This document shows positions 59,617 through 64,000 of a stretch of 64,000 nucleotides of DNA, in pieces; positions within the stretch are counted from its first letter, which is position 1, and every line of letters starts with the position of its first letter. The stretch spans positions 88,109,556 to 88,173,555 of the forward strand of contig CM049310.1 of the NCBI GenBank assembly GCA_026874595.1. The letters run 5' to 3'. The notes beneath the pieces were generated by a model that made no database searches, had not been told where the DNA came from, and was given only the letters and a program-made list of their open reading frames with translations. This DNA comes from Sipunculus nudus. Its lineage: Eukaryota; Annelida; Sipuncula; Golfingiida; Sipunculidae. A program made the translations under genes and the position numbers.

Positions 59617-59835
59617 GTGACTAGGGGGCCTGGACAGTTGAGGTGTAAAACGCTCGGCTATCTCTGCTTGCGACCCGGGTAGAATCCCCGGCGTGGCTAT
59701 GAAAGTGGATCGTAATAGCCCGTCCAAGGTCGGTGGTTTTCTCCAGGTCCTCCAGTTTCTTCCACCTCCAAAGACTACTAAAGGCCACAATCCGAACCAT
59801 GGAGAGTGTCTCGTATAAGTTATTAATAACTAGTT
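59617..59835 (+). mobile_element. SINE-like tRNA-derived insertion
   Basis: Begins 12 bp past the Academ stop. An A-box-like TGGACAGTTGAGG and a B-box-like GACCCGGGTAGAATCCCCGG mark a tRNA-derived head. The tail carries GGTCGGTGGTTTTCTCCAGG followed by TCCTCCAGTTTCTTCCACCT, a conserved body type seen in invertebrate SINEs. The exact family is not assigned. Confidence 0.6.
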
Positions 59836-60228
59836 GTACAATCTTTGTTTATATATAACGGACTATGACTATAAGATGGCTAGCATTGGATTTTATGGAA
59901 ATCTTCTTCAATAAGATACTTCATTATGATTGAAATCCTTTGCTAAGTATCGAAGATACCTTGAAAAAAAAACTGTCCGCATGGCAAAAGTGTCGATTAC
60001 ATTAAGGGTGCTGTGAGAAAATAATTGCAATATTATGGAAACTAGTATCTATCATATTATTTTTACTGGTAGTATATACTTAGCCAGGAAATGTACTAAT
60101 AATTGGTTTTAGGAAAAGAGGGGTTGTTAATATTGCCAGTTATGTAGACTGCATTATCTTTATCATTGCAAAATGTTGCTATAAATATAAATAAAAATTA
60201 AGACCAGATGAGCACTATCAGGCACTAC

Positions 60229-60530
60229 CGGCCTCTGTGGTCTAGGGGTAGGTGACAGGACTCAAAGCCGGTAGGTCGTGAGTTCAAATCTCAGCCGAAA
60301 AAGGTGAGATTTGTCATGGTCACTCCCCATACAGGATGGACGCTCTGCATATTTAATGGGAAGGCTGTGCCCAACAACAGTGTTTCAGTCACAAACGCCT
60401 TCGTCTGTGAGGATTCTTCGGAGTTATACAATGGGGATTATTGCACACCCAGGACCCGCAGGTCCGGTAGAGGCAAGGCCTTGGTGAAAACAGTCTACAA
60501 TATAACATGTTACAGCCCTGTCACGTAGTC
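60229..60530 (+). mobile_element. SINE-like element with tRNA head
   Basis: Box A TGTGGTCTAGGGGTAGG and box B GAGTTCAAATCTC lie at tRNA spacing, but the anticodon stem does not pair properly and the acceptor ends do not match, so it is not a working tRNA. About 230 bp of body follows (CATGGTCACTCCCCATACAG..). The last phrase CCCTGTCACGTAGTCC recurs at 50608, next to AACAAATGGAGGCGG. Confidence 0.55.
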
Positions 60531-60685
60531 CAGATAAGAATTAGATAAGACATCATAACAAATGGAGGCGGTTTCCTCCACCAAAAAAAATCTGTATAAA
60601 AACACAAAAAAAATCCAGCACTGTCCCATGAAACAGTTGAAAACAATTATGAAACAGGCATAGGGTTCCATATAAGAAGCTGCCA

Positions 60686-61062
60686 TTAATAAAAATACCG
60701 CATTTTCGACAGTTTTAAGGGGTGGGGGTATATATTAGAATCGCCCACTGATAATTAATGCATAAAACTGCCACATTTGACACAATGTCAGAAAGCTGTA
60801 GGTCTTAGCTATCTATTGAGATCGAATTGATGATATCTTTTGTATTCATGAAGTTGTTAACTAAATACTATGGAAAAGTCAATGCAGCTTAAAGTTTAAA
60901 TTTTTATGAAGGGTCATTATATTCAATAGCGGATAACTATGACTTAGCCACCACTCTGGATCAGGTATCATACCAAAATATCATCAAGGCATAGACCTTT
61001 TAAAAAACCTACTCAAGTTTTGCCACCCTGGGTGGTACCAATATCTGCTCTGGCCCATTGAC
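60686..61062 (-). repeat. Academ right inverted terminal repeat
   Basis: Reverse complement of 53405-53801. It reads inward from CTCTGGCCCATTGACTAATA at the outer side to ATTAATAAAAATACCG at the inner side. The outer edge, and so the target duplication, cannot be fixed by eye because identity falls away gradually. Confidence 0.85.
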
Positions 61063-61165
61063 TAATAACCGCATACCGTGCGCACGGTGACTACAGGTTT
61101 TCACACCGTTCTGTACTTATCTCCGATTCCGCCGGCTAATTGAAAGGACCCAGCTGTGTCGTAAA

Positions 61166-61549
61166 CAGTGATGTAGTCGAGTCCACACCATCCGAGTCCA
61201 AGTCCAGGCCACTTAAGTTCAAGTCCAAGTCCGAGGCATTGCGGTTTGAGTCATAGTTCACCTTCTTCGAGTCCGAGTCCATAATTAAAGTTCGTTCACA
61301 CATGCTTTAACGATAATGGTCTATTTCATTTACCGCTCCCGATGCTGAGCAATGTTAAGTACATATAGTGTCATTATTTAGTAATATTCCGTTAGTAGTT
61401 TGCACATAAGTCTGTGTAATATGTGACAGTTTTAGTTTTATTGGACTCTAGATTGACTATGATTCCTCGAGTCCTTAGCTCCGAGTCCGAGTACAAGTCC
61501 GAATCCAGGACCCTCAAGTCCAAGTCCGGACTCGAGTCCTGCACAACTG
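61166..61549. mobile_element. Possible hAT-like MITE with GAGTCC repeats
   Basis: 384 bp. The left end is CAGTGATGTAGTCGAGTCC and the right end in reverse complement is CAGTTGTGCAGGACTCGAGTCC. Both subterminal parts are rich in the hexamer GAGTCC/AAGTCC. Flanking 8-mers GTCGTAAA and GATGCAAA agree at five of eight positions, as a decayed 8-bp hAT duplication might. No coding part. Confidence 0.4.
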
Positions 61550-62285
61550 GATGCAAAACACTGTCCTCTTGTTTGAATTCTTACTTTTCTACTCAAGCAC
61601 GAAGCTCTTGGACTCTGATTCTCCTGACGACGCTCAGTGTCCTTCAATCCTTTTTATCCGAAGTTGTTTCCTCTGTCAGTATCTTTCTCTTGTGTCTGGC
61701 AAAAAAAAACCCCTCAAATATCGAAGAGACCTAAAAGACATCGGAAACAAACAGATATGATACAAAATAAACTAGATGTAACCCAAATACCCCACCCAAC
61801 GGTCCGTAACTGAGCGATATTGAGGAATCGGCTAGGGAGTGTACAGCCTTGGGAAAAAATCAAGGTCAAAAATAAATATCAGGTGCAAATCTTATGCCTC
61901 GGACTAATATTTTGCCCAAATATCAGCTTTTGAAAATCAGCCATATTGGAGATCTAGCTTAATCAGAATATGACAGAAGAAGAAGAGGAAGAAAAAAAAT
62001 CCCAGAAAAGAAAGAGAAAGAATAATTGAAATCGATGATTTTACACTCGGGGGACCTAAATCAGTCAATCCACAAGAATATATACTCAAATCTGAATATG
62101 GAAATAAACTGGTCAACCTTTATATGAAGGGAAGGCTGAATAGGATGCAGGGTACTAGATCGAGTTCTCTTCTGGACATTATAAATACTCTATTATCGAA
62201 CGGGGCCCATTACTTTAATAGATATCATGACATCCATACATATGTACATGACATATGTTCTCTCCTCAGAATATAATAGCATCTG
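61550..62285. repeat. Intergenic DNA with dispersed repeat R5, copy 1
   Basis: Around 61800-62080 the phrases GAGGAATCGGCTA, GAGTGTAC..CCTTGGG, ATATTTTGCCCAAATATCAG, CAGCCATATTGGAGATCTAG and GATTTTACACTCGGGG recur in order at 63335-63545. The first part recurs at 63935-63990 and another phrase at 39095-39135. No gene is seen. Confidence 0.6.
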
Positions 62286-62289
62286 CAAA

Positions 62290-62720
62290 TATTTCGTTCT
62301 TTTTTATTATACACTGTGAGAAAATAAATTGCATAGGGCGCAATCAATGGGCAAAAGAAAATATCTATCATATCACAGGCTGTAAACGTGAAACGAACTT
62401 TCCTTTTAATTTTTTTATTTTTAAATATTAATTTGGTGTTCAGTTCAGATATCCTCGGCGAGCAAAGGCAACTGAGGAAATTAAATGTATTTCCTACTAC
62501 ACCCAAGACTCATAGGTTATTACAAAGCACATGTTACTTTTAAAACTAAATACATAAAACTCTCTAGTCTATTCTGATCGCAATTCGGAAGGTCAGAACA
62601 TATTAGTACGTATGTGTTGAGCACCTGGGTATTTTAATTAATTCAATGTTGTGCCATATGTCCACATGAAACAACCACGATAGCTGCTGTTTCATTATCA
62701 TACTGTGATTTGCATTATTA
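62290..62720. repeat. Dispersed repeat R3, copy 3
   Basis: Matches 50200-50520 closely (ATCACAGGCTGTAAACGTGA, GTTCAGTTCAGATATCCTCG, GCGAGCAAAGGCAAC, TACATAAAACTCT, ATTCGGAAGGTCAGAACATA) and continues like 49190-49600 (TGAAACAACC..GATAGCTGCT). It is the longest copy. Confidence 0.75.
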
Positions 62721-63330
62721 ATGTTGTTTTTACACCAAGAGTGCAAATAATTTAAAGTATTAATTAAGAAATCTAATTAATTCCCAGTTGTTGCACGATA
62801 CATCTGATTTATCCTTGCCACTGTCAAAGGTCCGAAATAATCGCAAACCACAGATTTGAGCAAGGTATCTGTGGATTGTATGTGTACCTTTTTCGGTGGG
62901 GGTCAATGTTAAATACTAGAATAGAGTTCTGTAAGCGCTGAGTGATCACAAGGGAAGAATCTGAGTGCTCCCTCCATCGCCTGGCCCAATTGTTTTCCGA
63001 CCAGAGCTAGTTCCAAATGCAAATGCGTTTAAATTTTGAACATTTGAAATTAAATGCCCTTCAAATTAGGATTGTGCATTTTAAATTATTTAAATACATT
63101 TGAATTTGCATTCAAATACAATGGATAATGACACATTTGCACTTGAAATGTCTGAAATCTCTAAGAATTTTTGCATTTTCATTCAGATGCGATGACTGGA
63201 AAAGGTAAAGCACTAAAAAGTAGCAAAATCTATTTCCTGTAACTTTGAATGTGACCAATAGTCAGTTTTTGAAAACCAACCGTTATCAAAGAGCTAGCGT
63301 ACATAGGGAGAGACTCCGAGAGAGTCGAGC
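62721..63330. other. Intergenic DNA with ATTTGAAT motifs
   Basis: Around 63000-63190 repeated CATTTGAA/TTCAAATG motifs occur in both orientations, giving many short palindromes, typical of subterminal parts of some DNA elements. No gene is recognised. Confidence 0.5.
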
Positions 63331-63334
63331 TGTA

Positions 63335-64000
63335 ATGGGGAATCGGCTATGACGCTACGACCTTCGAATTAGGGTCGAGGTAAAAAAAAAATCCAAGTGT
63401 ACATGTGTCACGTATGAGTAATATTTTGCATAAAAGTCAGTTGTTTCAAATCAGCCATTGTGGAGATCTAGCGCAAACACAGAAAGAAGATAGAGAGGAA
63501 AAGAAAGTAAATGTTATAATTGATTTTGCACTAGGGGCGTGTGAAAGTCCACCCTCATAATGAAAATTGACCCAGTTTTTATATAGGTAAGAATCCCCAT
63601 AACCATATTACGCATGTCGAAAATAATGCTTTATTGATACATGCTACGATTCATACAAAGTGTGAAAAACATACAAGTAGAATTAACGGACCTATTGTTA
63701 ATCGTTTGTAAAAGCTTAATAGAAATTGTATTATTTCCATTACAGGGGATTTCAGATCAAATTCCCCAAATATATGATACATATATAATATAATATATTG
63801 AAAACTATACAAGGTACGTCTGTAGGGCAGATTTGTGAGGTCGTTCAGCTTATATTTTCGTAAATAGGTGTATATAACTTGATGCATGCAATTGCAAAGC
63901 GATCGCTGGAAGCAACGTCCCCCCCCCCCACTGGCCCGGAACTCAGCGAAACGGCTATGGAGTGTACGACCTTGGGAATAAAATTAATATTAGTTGCAAA
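63335..64000. repeat. Dispersed repeat R5, copies 2 and 3
   Basis: 63335-63545 matches 61810-62060 in order of phrases. 63930-63990 (GAACTCAGCGAAACGGCTAT, GAGTGTACGACCTTGGGAAT) starts another copy that runs off the window. Between them is AT-rich DNA without a recognisable gene; the 78-residue minus frame at 63651-63887 has no domain. Confidence 0.55.

Larger units (their letters stand above)
53405..61062 (+). mobile_element. Decayed Academ-type DNA transposon, about 7.7 kb
   Basis: Bounded by long inverted repeats (53405-53801 and 60686-61062), with one large plus-strand gene between them (55138-59605). The gene joins a DDE-like catalytic core to an XPG/FEN1-like nuclease part, the pairing reported for the Academ superfamily of cut-and-paste transposons. 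The left subterminal non-coding part is 1.3 kb. The right one holds two SINE-like insertions (59617-59835 and 60229-60530). The outer ends are blurred and no 3-4-bp target duplication can be named. It is dead, with many frame breaks. Alternative: a cellular gene of this widely expanded family flanked by chance by two inverted copies of an unrelated repeat. Confidence 0.75.

Noticed and set aside
60229-60302. A third tRNA gene
   Set aside because: A and B boxes are present but the acceptor and anticodon stems do not pair, and SINE body sequence follows.

Overview
The window is eukaryotic nuclear DNA from an invertebrate animal, most likely a marine lophotrochozoan such as a mollusc; the species cannot be fixed from this sequence. 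The evidence is AT-rich DNA, small phased exons with GT..AG introns, two nuclear tRNA genes with internal A and B boxes, dense microsatellites, LINE, SINE and DNA-transposon relics, and many short dispersed repeats. Almost every long open frame left of about 6.3 kb, and those at 47.4-48.6 kb, are artefacts of repeats whose unit length is a multiple of three.

Layout. 1-1.3 kb: unique DNA with a possible promoter and first exon. 1.3-6.25 kb: very long strand-asymmetric pyrimidine tracts, a 42-bp minisatellite and a duplicated spacer. 6.3-12 kb: AT-rich intergenic DNA with repeats. 12.1-38.3 kb: four tandem minus-strand fatty-acid-binding-protein genes (called A to D here), each with four exons and the classic FABP intron phases. 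C and D are intact, A carries a longer C-terminus, and B has a one-base deletion in exon 1. A tRNA-Val(CAC) gene lies in intron 2 of B, and tRNA-Leu(UAG) with two LINE relics lies between C and D. 40.4-52.2 kb: an arylamine N-acetyltransferase-like locus on the minus strand, with one intact two-exon gene (299 aa) and three decayed copies. A 998-bp pogo/Tigger-like element sits in the intron of the intact gene, and a 27-bp satellite with a 160-bp higher-order period lies among the decayed copies.

53.4-61.1 kb: a decayed 7.7-kb DNA transposon with long inverted terminal repeats of about 370-400 bp. Its single large gene (55138-59605) combines a DDE-transposase-like core with a C-terminal flap-endonuclease (XPG/FEN1)-like part, the combination described for the Academ superfamily. 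It carries about nine frameshifts and two in-frame stops. Two tRNA-derived SINE-like insertions lie inside it and a hAT-like MITE lies just outside. 61.6-64 kb: dispersed repeats only.

The host genes are lipid-carrier paralogues (FABP) and an acyl-transfer enzyme family (NAT). Both show tandem duplication with gene death, in a repeat-rich setting that favours unequal exchange. No gene or exon was recognised in the remaining stretches.
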